DNA of 42,773 bases, taken from an uncultured Clostridium sp. Its GTDB lineage: Bacteria > Bacillota > Clostridia > Lachnospirales > Lachnospiraceae. Below, one piece after another: positions 6,991 through 16,738 of this stretch (positions within the stretch are counted from its first letter, which is position 1; each line of letters begins with the position of its first letter). Below the pieces are notes generated by a model. It saw nothing but the letters and a program-made list of their open reading frames with translations, had not been told where the DNA came from and did no database searches. The position numbers and the translations under genes are program-made. The stretch is taken from the NCBI GenBank assembly GCA_945915475.1, contig CAMEFI010000026.1:1-42773 (forward strand), written 5' to 3'.

Positions 6991-9960
6991 ATGGCAAAAG
7001 AAAAGAAACCTGTGCTATCGATATCATTGCTGGCATCTGACCGGCCGGATACGATCCGTAGATGTCTGGATTCTCTGAAACCAATCATGGATCAGATTCC
7101 CAGTGAACTGATTCTGGTCGATACGAGTGAGAATAGCGAAATTCATGAGATTTTAACTGAATATACCGATCAGGTCATTACGTTTCACTGGTGTAATGAT
7201 TTCGCCAGGGCAAGAAACACCGGGCTCAAAGCCGCAAAGGGAGAATGGTTTCTGTTTCTGGATGATGATGAATGGTTTGCAGAACCAGAACCATTAATTA
7301 CATTCTTTCAAAGCGGAGAGTATAAGAATTATGGTTGTGCAAACTATCTGGTCCGGAATTTTTATGATGCAGGTTATGAGCACTATTCAGATTGCTGGGC
7401 ATCGCGCATGATCCGACGATATGAGGACACGCATTTCGAAAGCCGAATCCATGAGTATCTTGTTCCTGTCCGTGGAGAATGTCAGAATATTCCAGCCAGA
7501 GCCTATCATTCTGGGTATATATATAAGACAAAACAGGAGAGAGAGGACCATTTCAAGCGGAACGCAACGCTTCTGAAGGAAATGATAAAGGATGAGCCGC
7601 AGCGTATGCGCTGGAAAGTGCAATTCGTTCAGGAATACCGTTCAGCGGCAAAATATGATAAGGTCTTTATACTCTGTGACGAGTATCTGGAAGAATGCAA
7701 GGCTGTGACAGAAGAAATGGACCTGATGGATTATGGTACCTTTTATGCCGCAAAAGCAGACTGCAAAATCCGTGTGGCAGAGTATGATGAGGCCATTCGC
7801 GCAGCAGATCAAGGAATTGGCGATGAGAGAATGAATGAATTGTGCAAAGCCTATCTGTATCTTCAGAAAGCAATCGCATATGACAGGCTTTGGAAGTGGG
7901 ATGAAGCTGGGGACGCAGTGTTACATTATATGAAGTTGTTTGAGGAACTGCATAATAACTCCCGAAGGCTGCAAAGACAGCAAAGCTCATTAATTGTGGG
8001 AGATGCATTTGAAACCCAGTATCTCAAGCAGGCAAGGGAGATTTTGTCGAAGGCAGAGAAAAAGAGGAATTGTATTCTCACAATCTCTATGCTGGTATCA
8101 GGAAGAGAAGAGACAACCGAGCGTTCCCTGCAATCGCTTCTTCCTCTGTTGGAAGGTATTAACAGCGAATTGATTCTGGTGGATACCGGTTGCCCGGAAG
8201 ATATGCGCAAACGGCTGGAGCTGTATACCAAAGATATTATGGATTTCGACTGGTGCAATGATTTCGCAAAGGCGCGGAATGCTGGATTAAAGAAGGCATC
8301 TGGCGAGTGGTTTATGTTTCTGGATGATGACGAATGGTTTGAGGATGTGACACCTATCCTGGAGTTCTTCCGCTCAGGGGAATATAAGAATTACCAACAG
8401 GCGTTGTACAAAGTAAGAAACTATTCCAGACTGGATGGATCGTTATATGAGGATGACTGGGTGTCCCGTTTGATAAAGAGAGAGAACGATACTCGGTTTG
8501 AGGGAAGGGTACATGAATCTCTGGTGCCGGCGGTCGGCGTGTGCAAACGGATTGACGCATTTGCACACCATTTCGGATATGCGTATGCAACAGAGGAAGA
8601 AAGAATCGCTCATCGGAAGAGAAATGTTTCCCTGCTTCTTGAACTGATAAGGGAGGAACCGGAGAATATGCGTTGGCCGCTGCATCTTCTGAAAGAATAT
8701 TTAAGTGAAGAAATGTGGGATAACCTTGTAGAGCTTTCTCTACAGACACTTAAGAAGATGGAAGGCTATGATGAAGCATATGCAAATCAGATCCGGGGTT
8801 CTTTTTATACGGCAATCCTATATGCAGAGTATCAAAAGAAACAATATGATATGGTTCATGATTCCTTCGCACAGTTTATTCAGGACTCCAAACTGAATGA
8901 CATTGGAAAGTGCAGTGTGTATATATACGAAATAGAAGCACTCTTTGAGCAGATAAATGAAATGGATGATATCCATAAGTTGGACGAGCTGGTGAAATAC
9001 TGTCAACGGTACATTTCTTGTTACAAACAGCAGGAAAATGCACACCTGGATGAGCAGAGCCAATCCGTTCAGGACAGTCTTGTCCTGGTCAATCATTCTG
9101 TAAACCGGGACTGCTACAGCAGAGTCCGCAATATGTGGCTTCTCGCACAGCGCCAGATGCAAAGTAAAGAGCCAGAATTTGAAATACTTGCATCGGAGGC
9201 ACAGGAAGATCTTCAGCAATGGCTGCAGGGAAGAGGAGAGTTCCTGTCATTTGACAAAACCTACTGGGCGCTTGCGAAAACAAATATTCTGCCATTGGAA
9301 GATATCCTTTTGGCACTTCCATTGTCACAGTGGATGGCGCTCACATATGTGCTCTGGAACAAAGGAAAAATCTCCGATTGGGAGGAGATCTGTTCGTATT
9401 TGCAGGGAATCAGTACAAAAGATGATATTCGATATAGCTATTTTTTCATGAACGACTATAATTATATCTTAGAGCAGGATGTTGAAGTAACCAGTGCGAA
9501 ACAGATGGAAAGTCTTATCACAGAATTTTGTGCATGGAATAAAAAGTACGCAAAGGAAGTGTATACGGATCTGGCATTTGAAGGGCAGATGGATATGCTT
9601 CCGGACAGCTGCAGGGCTGCAATCTATCTGGAGCAGGCAATTCATTGCAGGCGGGATGAATGGAACAAAAAACTGGAATTACTGGGATTTGCGGTGAAAG
9701 CACAGCCAAAGCTGGCCGCTTCCATTAAGTCCTATGCAAATCTTCTTGGAGAAGAAAAGGTGCAGCAGGAAGAGACTGCAAAACGGGCAGATCAGGAGCT
9801 TCATCAGATGGCGGGTGAAGTATTGAAACAAGTGGATATTCTGATGCAGAACGGAATGTATACAGATGCCCTTGCGATTGTCCGTCAGATCCGGCAGATG
9901 CTCCCGGAGGAGGAAGAAATCCAATCTCTGGAAGAAGAATTAGAAAAGGCAGGAAAATAA
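6991..9960 (+). CDS. Large protein with two tandem GT2 domains and a TPR-like tail
   Basis: This 989-residue protein carries two complete GT2 domains. The first spans about 5-215 (DDD at 91-93) and the second about 358-570 (DDD at 445-447). Both show ELILVDT, the block WCNDFA-ARN-GL and LDDDEWF. Short helical repeats lie between the domains and at the C-terminus (~590-989). Each domain resembles the single GT2 of the preceding gene, so domain duplication plus gene duplication is likely. It starts eleven bases after the previous stop. Two active sites in one chain could add two sugars or act processively on a flagellin glycan; this is inference. No membrane segment is visible. Confidence 0.88.
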   Translation: MAKEKKPVLSISLLASDRPDTIRRCLDSLKPIMDQIPSELILVDTSENSEIHEILTEYTDQVITFHWCNDFARARNTGLKAAKGEWFLFLDDDEWFAEPEPLITFFQSGEYKNYGCANYLVRNFYDAGYEHYSDCWASRMIRRYEDTHFESRIHEYLVPVRGECQNIPARAYHSGYIYKTKQEREDHFKRNATLLKEMIKDEPQRMRWKVQFVQEYRSAAKYDKVFILCDEYLEECKAVTEEMDLMDYGTFYAAKADCKIRVAEYDEAIRAADQGIGDERMNELCKAYLYLQKAIAYDRLWKWDEAGDAVLHYMKLFEELHNNSRRLQRQQSSLIVGDAFETQYLKQAREILSKAEKKRNCILTISMLVSGREETTERSLQSLLPLLEGINSELILVDTGCPEDMRKRLELYTKDIMDFDWCNDFAKARNAGLKKASGEWFMFLDDDEWFEDVTPILEFFRSGEYKNYQQALYKVRNYSRLDGSLYEDDWVSRLIKRENDTRFEGRVHESLVPAVGVCKRIDAFAHHFGYAYATEEERIAHRKRNVSLLLELIREEPENMRWPLHLLKEYLSEEMWDNLVELSLQTLKKMEGYDEAYANQIRGSFYTAILYAEYQKKQYDMVHDSFAQFIQDSKLNDIGKCSVYIYEIEALFEQINEMDDIHKLDELVKYCQRYISCYKQQENAHLDEQSQSVQDSLVLVNHSVNRDCYSRVRNMWLLAQRQMQSKEPEFEILASEAQEDLQQWLQGRGEFLSFDKTYWALAKTNILPLEDILLALPLSQWMALTYVLWNKGKISDWEEICSYLQGISTKDDIRYSYFFMNDYNYILEQDVEVTSAKQMESLITEFCAWNKKYAKEVYTDLAFEGQMDMLPDSCRAAIYLEQAIHCRRDEWNKKLELLGFAVKAQPKLAASIKSYANLLGEEKVQQEETAKRADQELHQMAGEVLKQVDILMQNGMYTDALAIVRQIRQMLPEEEEIQSLEEELEKAGK

Positions 9961-9964
9961 CAGA

Positions 9965-12505
9965 ATGAGTAGAGAAGTTCGTAAGCAGTTATTACAGGCA
10001 ATTGAATTATTGGAAAAGGGAACCTGTCAGATCAGAGAACTGGTAACAGATTGTCATGTGGAAGAATGTATCGGGCTGCTTACGGACTGCCAGGACCTGG
10101 CAATTGCAATTGGAACCAGGATTGAAAAGATTCGCGGAGAAGGAACTGCTACGGTCAGAGAACTGGAAAATTATTGTGAGGAACTCTACCATGTAGGGGA
10201 AGATGTCCAGAGAGAGGAAGCCTTGAAAGAAGAAAGTTCCCGTTCCCTGGAAGAAAGTATGCAGAACGTGAAAGCGGTATTCGAAGAGGAATTTCCGGAC
10301 AAGCTTGAGGTGGTCTTTCTTCCGTACAAGGCGAGTATGTGGGATTCTCTGGAGAGCGTGTGGATGGCCGCAAGGGATGATGAGAACTGCGAAGCATATG
10401 TGATTCCCATTCCGTATTATGACAAGAATCCGGATGGTACATTTCGGGATTTTCATTACGAAGGGGATTTGTATCCAGACTATGTGCCGGTTACTGATTA
10501 TAAGAACTATGATTTTGAATCGCACAGACCGGATGCGATATTTATCCACAATCCATATGATGAAGCAAATGCCGTTACTTCCGTGGTGCCTTTCTTTTAT
10601 TCGGAAAATGTGAAAAAGTATACAGGCTGTCTTGTGTACATTCCATATTACGCCACGACGGGAGGTATGTCTGAGGGACAGTCTTTATGTCGGGCGTATC
10701 TGAATGTGGACTATATTGTGATTCAGCATGAAAGTTATCGGGAATTTTTTGATGCACGAATACCAGATGAAAAATTTTTAGCAATGGGTTCACCGAAATT
10801 TGATCGAATAATACATATGTGTCAGAATCCGCCAGAGGTGCCAGATGAATGGAAGAAAATGATGCAGGGGAAAAAGGTATATTTTTATAATACAAGTATT
10901 GGTGGAATGTTGGAAAATACAGAGGTTTTTCTGAAAAAGATGACCTATGTTTTCAAGCAATTTCAAAATAGGAACGATGCATGCTTGTTATGGCGTCCCC
11001 ATCCATTATTGGAATCTACATTTGCATCTATGCGGACTGAGTACCAGGCACAGTATGAGGCTGTCAAGCAGAAGTTTTTAGATGAAAAAATAGGAATTTA
11101 TGATGATACGCCAAATATTGAAACCAGTATTGTGTTATCAGATGCATATATAGGGGATGATGGAACTTCGGTTACTTCTTTGTTTGGAGTAGTGGGAAAA
11201 CCGATGTTTATTCTAAATAATGCAATTCATGATTTCCCGCAGGAAAACGATTGGAAAGGTGTTATGTATTATACACCGAGGTCAGATTATAAGGATCAAT
11301 ATATCGTGACCTATGGTAACCAGCTTTTTTATTCACCTCGTAATGATTGTAAATATGAATTTTATTGTAATTTACCGAAATACTCAAATCCGGGGTATTA
11401 TCAGCGTGCATTTGAAAAAAATGAGAAAATATATGTGTTTCCACGGGACGCGGAGAATATCTTGATCGTGCAGCAGCACAAGGTTGTTCGAGCAATCGAG
11501 TTTCCACATAAGACAGAACGAGGGGCAGCCTTTCATGATGTCCTGATTGATGGTGATTATGTATTCCTTCTTCCAGGAAAATATCCTTCGTTGATTCGAT
11601 TTGATCTACGAACAGAAGAATATAACATGATTGATGGCATAAGTTCTTTCCACAGCGGTTATGTTAATGGAACATGGGAAGTATCAGGTGCATGCATTAA
11701 TAACGGCGTATTGTATCTGATGAGTTTTGATGGAAAAAATCTATTAAAAATTGATGTTTCTACCATGAAATTCGAGGTAGAAGACACCGGACTTTCACAG
11801 CATTACGTTGCGATGTTCCCAGAAAAAGAGGGAATGGAAAGGTATTGGCTGCTTCCTTATGAGGGAACTGTTGTGACTTGTCTGGATCTGTCGATTGGGG
11901 AAGCAAAGGAATACGATCTTAAAGTAGAAGGACTTAAGGCGTTTTATCCAGGTAGGAATGTAGAGTGTGCAGAACACTTTTTTTCATCAATTGCAGAATA
12001 TGATGGATGGGTATATTTTGCTCCGGCATATGGAAACAAGTTTGTGATGCTGAACACTGGTAATGGAGAGGTAAAAGAGTGGAAATCTCCATTTACGTTT
12101 GAAAATAAAAGAAGTGGATATTATTATCTGCTTGGAGACCATGGCTGGTTTATAGGCGATAGTTCGAATCCGAAGCATTGGAGATATTTTAATACTCATG
12201 AGAGGAAAACCTATGATGTGGATTTTCTTTCTGATAAAGTAAAAGAATGTGAGATTCTATTTGATGAACAAGATGTAAGAACACATGTCAGAGGATATGG
12301 AGCTAATTCACAGTGGATGCGCTATTGCTGCAACGAGGATGCATTTCATACACTGCAGGATTTCCTGGATGGAAGTCTTTGTGGTAAACCATTTAGTAAA
12401 AAGGAACAGTTACAGGAATTTGCGAACATCAATGCCAGTGTTGACGGAGATTGCGGTATGAAAGTATATCAGTTTGTAAAGAGACACATAGGGGAAAAAG
12501 GATGA
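9965..12505 (+). CDS. CDP-glycerol-phosphotransferase-like enzyme with C-terminal beta-propeller-like region
   Basis: The 846-residue protein has three parts. Residues 1-100 are acidic and helical, probably coiled coil. Residues ~105-480 resemble the GT-B fold of CDP-glycerol:glycerophosphotransferases (TagB/TagF/TarL type), with LWRPHPLLES near 340 and the late motif SDAYIGDDGTSVTSLFG near 395. Residues ~490-800 are short strand repeats such as GDYVFLLPG, NGVLYLMSFDG and DGWVYFAPA with D/G-rich turns, suggesting a beta-propeller. No membrane anchor is seen, unlike many wall teichoic enzymes. Its stop overlaps the start of the cytidylyltransferase fusion by four bases, which could supply the CDP-alcohol. 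The C. difficile flagellin island also contains a CDP-glycerol phosphotransferase-like gene, a useful parallel. Confidence 0.78.
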   Translation: MSREVRKQLLQAIELLEKGTCQIRELVTDCHVEECIGLLTDCQDLAIAIGTRIEKIRGEGTATVRELENYCEELYHVGEDVQREEALKEESSRSLEESMQNVKAVFEEEFPDKLEVVFLPYKASMWDSLESVWMAARDDENCEAYVIPIPYYDKNPDGTFRDFHYEGDLYPDYVPVTDYKNYDFESHRPDAIFIHNPYDEANAVTSVVPFFYSENVKKYTGCLVYIPYYATTGGMSEGQSLCRAYLNVDYIVIQHESYREFFDARIPDEKFLAMGSPKFDRIIHMCQNPPEVPDEWKKMMQGKKVYFYNTSIGGMLENTEVFLKKMTYVFKQFQNRNDACLLWRPHPLLESTFASMRTEYQAQYEAVKQKFLDEKIGIYDDTPNIETSIVLSDAYIGDDGTSVTSLFGVVGKPMFILNNAIHDFPQENDWKGVMYYTPRSDYKDQYIVTYGNQLFYSPRNDCKYEFYCNLPKYSNPGYYQRAFEKNEKIYVFPRDAENILIVQQHKVVRAIEFPHKTERGAAFHDVLIDGDYVFLLPGKYPSLIRFDLRTEEYNMIDGISSFHSGYVNGTWEVSGACINNGVLYLMSFDGKNLLKIDVSTMKFEVEDTGLSQHYVAMFPEKEGMERYWLLPYEGTVVTCLDLSIGEAKEYDLKVEGLKAFYPGRNVECAEHFFSSIAEYDGWVYFAPAYGNKFVMLNTGNGEVKEWKSPFTFENKRSGYYYLLGDHGWFIGDSSNPKHWRYFNTHERKTYDVDFLSDKVKECEILFDEQDVRTHVRGYGANSQWMRYCCNEDAFHTLQDFLDGSLCGKPFSKKEQLQEFANINASVDGDCGMKVYQFVKRHIGEKG

Positions 12506-13857
12506 AGAAGGTAATTACATATGGAACATTTGATTTGTTTCATCAGGGACATTACAATCTATTAAAGCATGCCAAAGAGCTTGGAGATTATCTGATCGTT
12601 GGAGTGACGACAGAGCATTTTGACGAGGCTCGTGGCAAGGTGAATGTTATCGATCCAATTGTGGAGCGTATTGAGAATGTCCGTAGAACCGGGTTCGCAG
12701 ATGAAATCATTGTCGAGGATCATGAGGGACAGAAAATAGAGGATATTCAGAAGTATCATGCGGATATTTTTACGGTAGGATCAGATTGGACGGGAACCTT
12801 CGATTATCTAAAACAATTTTGTGATGTCGTATATCTGGAGAGGACACCTGACATTTCATCAACGATGCTGAGAAAGAACCAATTTCGTATTGTGAATGTC
12901 GGCGTTGTCGGAACCGGACGCATTGCACCCCGATTTATTTCAGAAGCTAAATATGTCAGTGGTATCAATATTGTATGTACGTATAATCCGGAACTGGAAA
13001 GTGCGCAGGCTTTCCGAAATCGGCATGACATACCGAATTACAGTGATTCCTACGAAGATTTTTTGGAACAGGTGGATGCAGTTTATGTGGCATCTCCGAA
13101 TGAGACACATTATGAATATACGAAGCGGGCTTTGGAAGCGGGAAAACATGTATTGTGTGAAAAACCGGTTGGATTCACAAAGGCAGACTCTGAAGGATTA
13201 TATGGATTCGCAAAACAGCAGGGTCTTGTGTTGATGGAGGCTGTTAAGACGGCATATTGTCCGGGATTTCAGCAGCTGATTAATGTGGCACAGAATGGAA
13301 AAATCGGAGAAATCCGTGATGTTGAGGCGTGTTTTACCAGACTGGCCAACCTGGAATCCAGAGAGAGAACGGATGCACGATATGGAGGAAGTTTTCTGGA
13401 GTTTGGTAGTTATACGCTTCTTCCGATTATCAAGCTATTGGGAAGTGATTATAAGGATTTGCAATTTCAAACTTTGTATGGGGAGGATGGAGTCGATTTG
13501 TACACGAAAGTGGAATTGACTTATTCCAATGCGATGGCGACAGCAAAGAATGGAGTTGCAGTCAAATCAGAGGGACAGCTTGTAATTGCAGGAACAAAGG
13601 GATATATATTGGCTCCATCTCCATGGTGGCTGACAAAACGATTTGAGATTCATTATGAAGATCCTAATCAGATAGAGGTATATGAGCCGGTATTTCAGGG
13701 AGATGGTTTCCGATATGAAATCAGTGAGTTCGCGTGCAAAATCAATGGGATGGAACGAAATGGATATAAGTTGACGGCTGAGGAAGCAATCGCTATGGCA
13801 GAGATTACAGAGGCCTATATGAACAGGAAAAGGCTGGATAATAAACAAGAAAGCTGA
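12502..13857 (+). CDS. Fusion: TagD-like cytidylyltransferase + Gfo/Idh/MocA oxidoreductase
   Basis: This is a 451-residue bifunctional protein. Residues 1-130 are a glycerol-3-phosphate cytidylyltransferase-type domain, with YGTFDLFHQGHYNLL carrying the catalytic HxGH (14-17) and RTPDISSTMLR near 114. Residues ~132-451 are an NAD(P)-dependent Gfo/Idh/MocA oxidoreductase with GVVGTGRIA and the catalytic-loop motif CEKP (EKP at ~220). The start is the ATG in the ATGA overlap with the previous stop, because the family begins MKKVITYGTFD; a longer frame upstream has no support. The fusion implies that a reduced or oxidised polyol phosphate made by one half is activated with CTP by the other. The substrate could be glycerol-3-P or another polyol-P and is not determinable here. 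Confidence 0.9.
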   Translation: MKKVITYGTFDLFHQGHYNLLKHAKELGDYLIVGVTTEHFDEARGKVNVIDPIVERIENVRRTGFADEIIVEDHEGQKIEDIQKYHADIFTVGSDWTGTFDYLKQFCDVVYLERTPDISSTMLRKNQFRIVNVGVVGTGRIAPRFISEAKYVSGINIVCTYNPELESAQAFRNRHDIPNYSDSYEDFLEQVDAVYVASPNETHYEYTKRALEAGKHVLCEKPVGFTKADSEGLYGFAKQQGLVLMEAVKTAYCPGFQQLINVAQNGKIGEIRDVEACFTRLANLESRERTDARYGGSFLEFGSYTLLPIIKLLGSDYKDLQFQTLYGEDGVDLYTKVELTYSNAMATAKNGVAVKSEGQLVIAGTKGYILAPSPWWLTKRFEIHYEDPNQIEVYEPVFQGDGFRYEISEFACKINGMERNGYKLTAEEAIAMAEITEAYMNRKRLDNKQES

Positions 13858-13880
13858 AAAAGAGAAAAGGTCAATGATTT

Positions 13881-15611
13881 ATGATAAGACTGGGAATGAT
13901 AGGAACAGGAAGAATTACGCACCGTTTTGTAGAGGCTGTAGAGAAAGTGAAAGAATTACAGCTGGTGTGTGTATATAATCCACATGAGAAAAGAGCAGAG
14001 CATTATGTGCAGTCGGTCTGGAAAGAATGCGGGGGGGAGCAACCGGTTGCAACTGATTCATGGGAGCAATTGATGGAACTGACCGATGCAATTTATATTG
14101 CATCTCCACATGAGACACATTATGGGTATATGAAGAAGGCACTTTTGGAGAATAAACATGTGCTGTGTGAAAAACCTATGTCTTTGCAGGCTGAGGAAGT
14201 AGAGGAAGTTTATGATCTGGCGGAAAGACAGGGCTGCATTTTATTGGAAGCGGTTAAGACAGCCTATTGTCCGGGATTTCTTGCCATGATGAAAATGGCG
14301 CATAGTGGAGCAATTGGTGACATATGTGATGTGGAAGCTTGTTTTACCAGATTGACACCAACAAATTTGCGGGAATATACCGATGCAGCATATGGTGGAA
14401 GTCTCACAGAGCTTGGAAGTTACACGCTTCTTCCGATTATGAAGCTTATGGGAACGAAATATCAGGATGTGAATTTTCAGTCCGTATATACACCAAATGG
14501 AGTAGATAAGTTTACAAAGATGAGTCTGACTTATTCCAAAGGTACAGCTCTTGCAAAAGTGGGAATTGGTGTGAAATCAGAGGGTGAGTTGATTATTTCG
14601 GGAACCAGGGGATACATTTATTGCGAGGCACCATGGTGGCTGACAAAGAGCTTTGAAGTCCGCTATGAAGATCCAAATAGACGTGACAGGTACGAATTTG
14701 AATACGAAGGTAGTGGACTTCAGTATGAACTGGAATATTTTGTCCGCAAGATTCTGGGACAGGAAGTTGATGTCTATGCAGGGGTGACGCGTGATGAGGG
14801 CGTGATGGCTTCGGTCATCATCCAAAAATATTTAGAGATAAATCAGACTCGAAGAAATGTAGACTATTCAGAAATTCAGAAACAGGTAAAGATATGGGCC
14901 CACAGGGGATGCAGTATGGCATATCCGGAAAATACACTCCCTGCGTTTGAGGCTGCGGCAAAAGTGCCAGGGATTATAGGGGTTGAATTAGATGTTCAGC
15001 TTACCAGAGATGGAGAAATTGTTGTATTTCATGATGAGAATGTCTCAAGAGTAACGGATGGAAATCTCAGAGTAGTGGACTATTCTTTTCAGGAATTAAG
15101 GCAGCTCCGCTTTAAGAATGATGATACACAAACCGTAATACCAACGCTGCAGGAAGTTCTGGAATTATTAAAACCATATTGCAGGCAGCAGGGGCTTTTG
15201 ATTAATATTGAGTTCAAAACAAGCATGATTCATTACGCCAATATTGAAAAAATGACGATTCAGCTTGTAAAAGAATTAGAAATGCAAAAGTATATCATTT
15301 ACTCGTCTTTTTGGGCTGAATCCATAAAAGCAGTAAAGAAATATGATCCGTGTGCGCATACAGGAATGCTGGCGTCAAGCCTTTCCGATTGTATCAAATG
15401 GGCGCGTTTTGCAAATGCAGATGCTCTCCATCCATGGATAGGAGGGTTTGATTGCAGTATACCAGATGAGATGCGCCAATTCCCGGTTCGTGCATGGAAT
15501 GTAGAGGAGCCATTTTATCGGGATGGACGAGTGCTCAAGGAGACAAAGCTGACAAAATATGCAATGTATGGAGTGACGGATATATTTACCAATGTCCCAG
15601 AGCAATATTAA
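13881..15611 (+). CDS. Fusion: Gfo/Idh/MocA oxidoreductase + glycerophosphodiester phosphodiesterase
   Basis: This 576-residue protein has an N-terminal Gfo/Idh/MocA half (~1-315) with GMIGTGRITHRF and CEKP (E97). That half is strongly similar to the oxidoreductase half of the preceding gene (shared LLEAVKTAYCPGF and the PWWLTK region). The C-terminal half (~334-576) is a GDPD-family TIM barrel with WAHRG (H341), PENTLPAF, ELDVQLTRDGEIVVFHDE and IEFKT, so the metal and acid/base residues are intact. GDPD enzymes cleave glycerophosphodiesters. Here it may provide glycerol-3-phosphate or edit a phosphodiester on the glycan; both are inference. A run of seven G (14031-14037) lies early in the coding region. 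It is co-oriented in the same operon. Confidence 0.9.
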   Translation: MIRLGMIGTGRITHRFVEAVEKVKELQLVCVYNPHEKRAEHYVQSVWKECGGEQPVATDSWEQLMELTDAIYIASPHETHYGYMKKALLENKHVLCEKPMSLQAEEVEEVYDLAERQGCILLEAVKTAYCPGFLAMMKMAHSGAIGDICDVEACFTRLTPTNLREYTDAAYGGSLTELGSYTLLPIMKLMGTKYQDVNFQSVYTPNGVDKFTKMSLTYSKGTALAKVGIGVKSEGELIISGTRGYIYCEAPWWLTKSFEVRYEDPNRRDRYEFEYEGSGLQYELEYFVRKILGQEVDVYAGVTRDEGVMASVIIQKYLEINQTRRNVDYSEIQKQVKIWAHRGCSMAYPENTLPAFEAAAKVPGIIGVELDVQLTRDGEIVVFHDENVSRVTDGNLRVVDYSFQELRQLRFKNDDTQTVIPTLQEVLELLKPYCRQQGLLINIEFKTSMIHYANIEKMTIQLVKELEMQKYIIYSSFWAESIKAVKKYDPCAHTGMLASSLSDCIKWARFANADALHPWIGGFDCSIPDEMRQFPVRAWNVEEPFYRDGRVLKETKLTKYAMYGVTDIFTNVPEQY

Positions 15612-15634
15612 GAGACTAAAGATAGGTGAGGAAA

Positions 15635-16723
15635 ATGCTGTTAGGTGTACAATATCATGATTTCCTAAATCCACAAAGCATTATCAAAGGTGGGTTTCAG
15701 TATATGGAAATTCCGTATTCGGTCAATATCAAGAAAGGTTTGTTGCAATATAAACAAGAAGCGGCTGATTATGAACTGAAAGTGTCTGGATTGGTTTGTG
15801 AATTGCAGGACTTGACAGAAGACAAATTAATTGAGTTGATCGAAGCCTGCAGGGGCTGTCAAGGGCACTATATTGTGTTATCGACGATGAATTGCGAAGC
15901 GGGAGTATTGGAGAAGATTATTGCAAATTGTGCAATGAAGCTTGCGGATTATAAGGTGCCGATTTTTATTGAAAATGGATGCAGGGGAAATGATATATCT
16001 GGATATTTTTATAATGCATATTCAGATGTTTCTGATCTGATCTCGATCATAGATTACTGCAAATCATTTTGTAAAGAACTTACGATGGGGATTTGTTATA
16101 ATATTGGATATGCCAATTTATTAGAAAAAAACATCAGCAGTCAGTTGCGCCAATGTGGAGAATATCTGTGTATGGTCCATGGTAATGATAACGATGGCCG
16201 GAGAAACGATAAGCAAATGCCATATACGTTCACAAAAGGACGTGGAGATTTAACAACGGACTGGTATCATATTATAAGAGAATTGATCCATTTACAATTT
16301 CACGGTTGGTTTGTTTTTGATACGGCAGGATTATTTGGGCGGTGTCCGGAAAGGCTGCATACATACTTTATCCGACTTTTACATGCGATAGCTGTTGAGT
16401 GGGAAAAGCAATATACATTTGCAGAGCGTGTGTTAGCTATTCCCGGAAAGAAATTGATACTGTTTGGTGCGGGACAGATGTTAAAGGACTATATGCGGGT
16501 GTTTGGAGAAAAATATCCACCATATTTTGCAGTGGATAATGGACCGGACAGATGGAATACGGAACAAATGGGGGTATCAATTAAAAATCCTCAGGAAATT
16601 CTAAGTGTGCCGGAAGACGAAAGAAATGTCGTGATCTGTTGTATGTATTATGATGCAGTTGGGGCACAGTTGCGCAAAATGGGTGTAGCCTACGAAGAGT
16701 TTCATGATAGATACTTTGTATAG
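15635..16723 (+). CDS. Divergent sugar isomerase-like TIM barrel + FGAG Rossmann-like module
   Basis: The 362-residue protein has an N-terminal xylose isomerase-like/AP-endonuclease-2 type barrel (~1-260), paralogous to the next gene. Shared landmarks are MLLGVQ versus MIKVGVQ and QMPYTF in both. Metal ligands look eroded: the paralogue's CLDIGH reads CYNIGY, MHEND reads VHGND and SFETF reads VFDTA. The C-terminal ~272-362 is the recurring module, LILFGAGQMLKDYM then FAVDN and a late VVICCMYYDAVGAQLRKMG. ATG 15635 is preferred over GTG 15626 by alignment with the paralogue; AGGTGAGG precedes it. It may be non-catalytic or have altered chemistry. Confidence 0.72.
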   Translation: MLLGVQYHDFLNPQSIIKGGFQYMEIPYSVNIKKGLLQYKQEAADYELKVSGLVCELQDLTEDKLIELIEACRGCQGHYIVLSTMNCEAGVLEKIIANCAMKLADYKVPIFIENGCRGNDISGYFYNAYSDVSDLISIIDYCKSFCKELTMGICYNIGYANLLEKNISSQLRQCGEYLCMVHGNDNDGRRNDKQMPYTFTKGRGDLTTDWYHIIRELIHLQFHGWFVFDTAGLFGRCPERLHTYFIRLLHAIAVEWEKQYTFAERVLAIPGKKLILFGAGQMLKDYMRVFGEKYPPYFAVDNGPDRWNTEQMGVSIKNPQEILSVPEDERNVVICCMYYDAVGAQLRKMGVAYEEFHDRYFV

Positions 16724-16738
16724 AAGAGGAATAGGCTT

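Noticed and set aside
10007-10549. 180-codon open frame antisense to the propeller-bearing phosphotransferase gene
   Set aside because: It is a shadow of a well-supported gene, with no start signals and no family resemblance.
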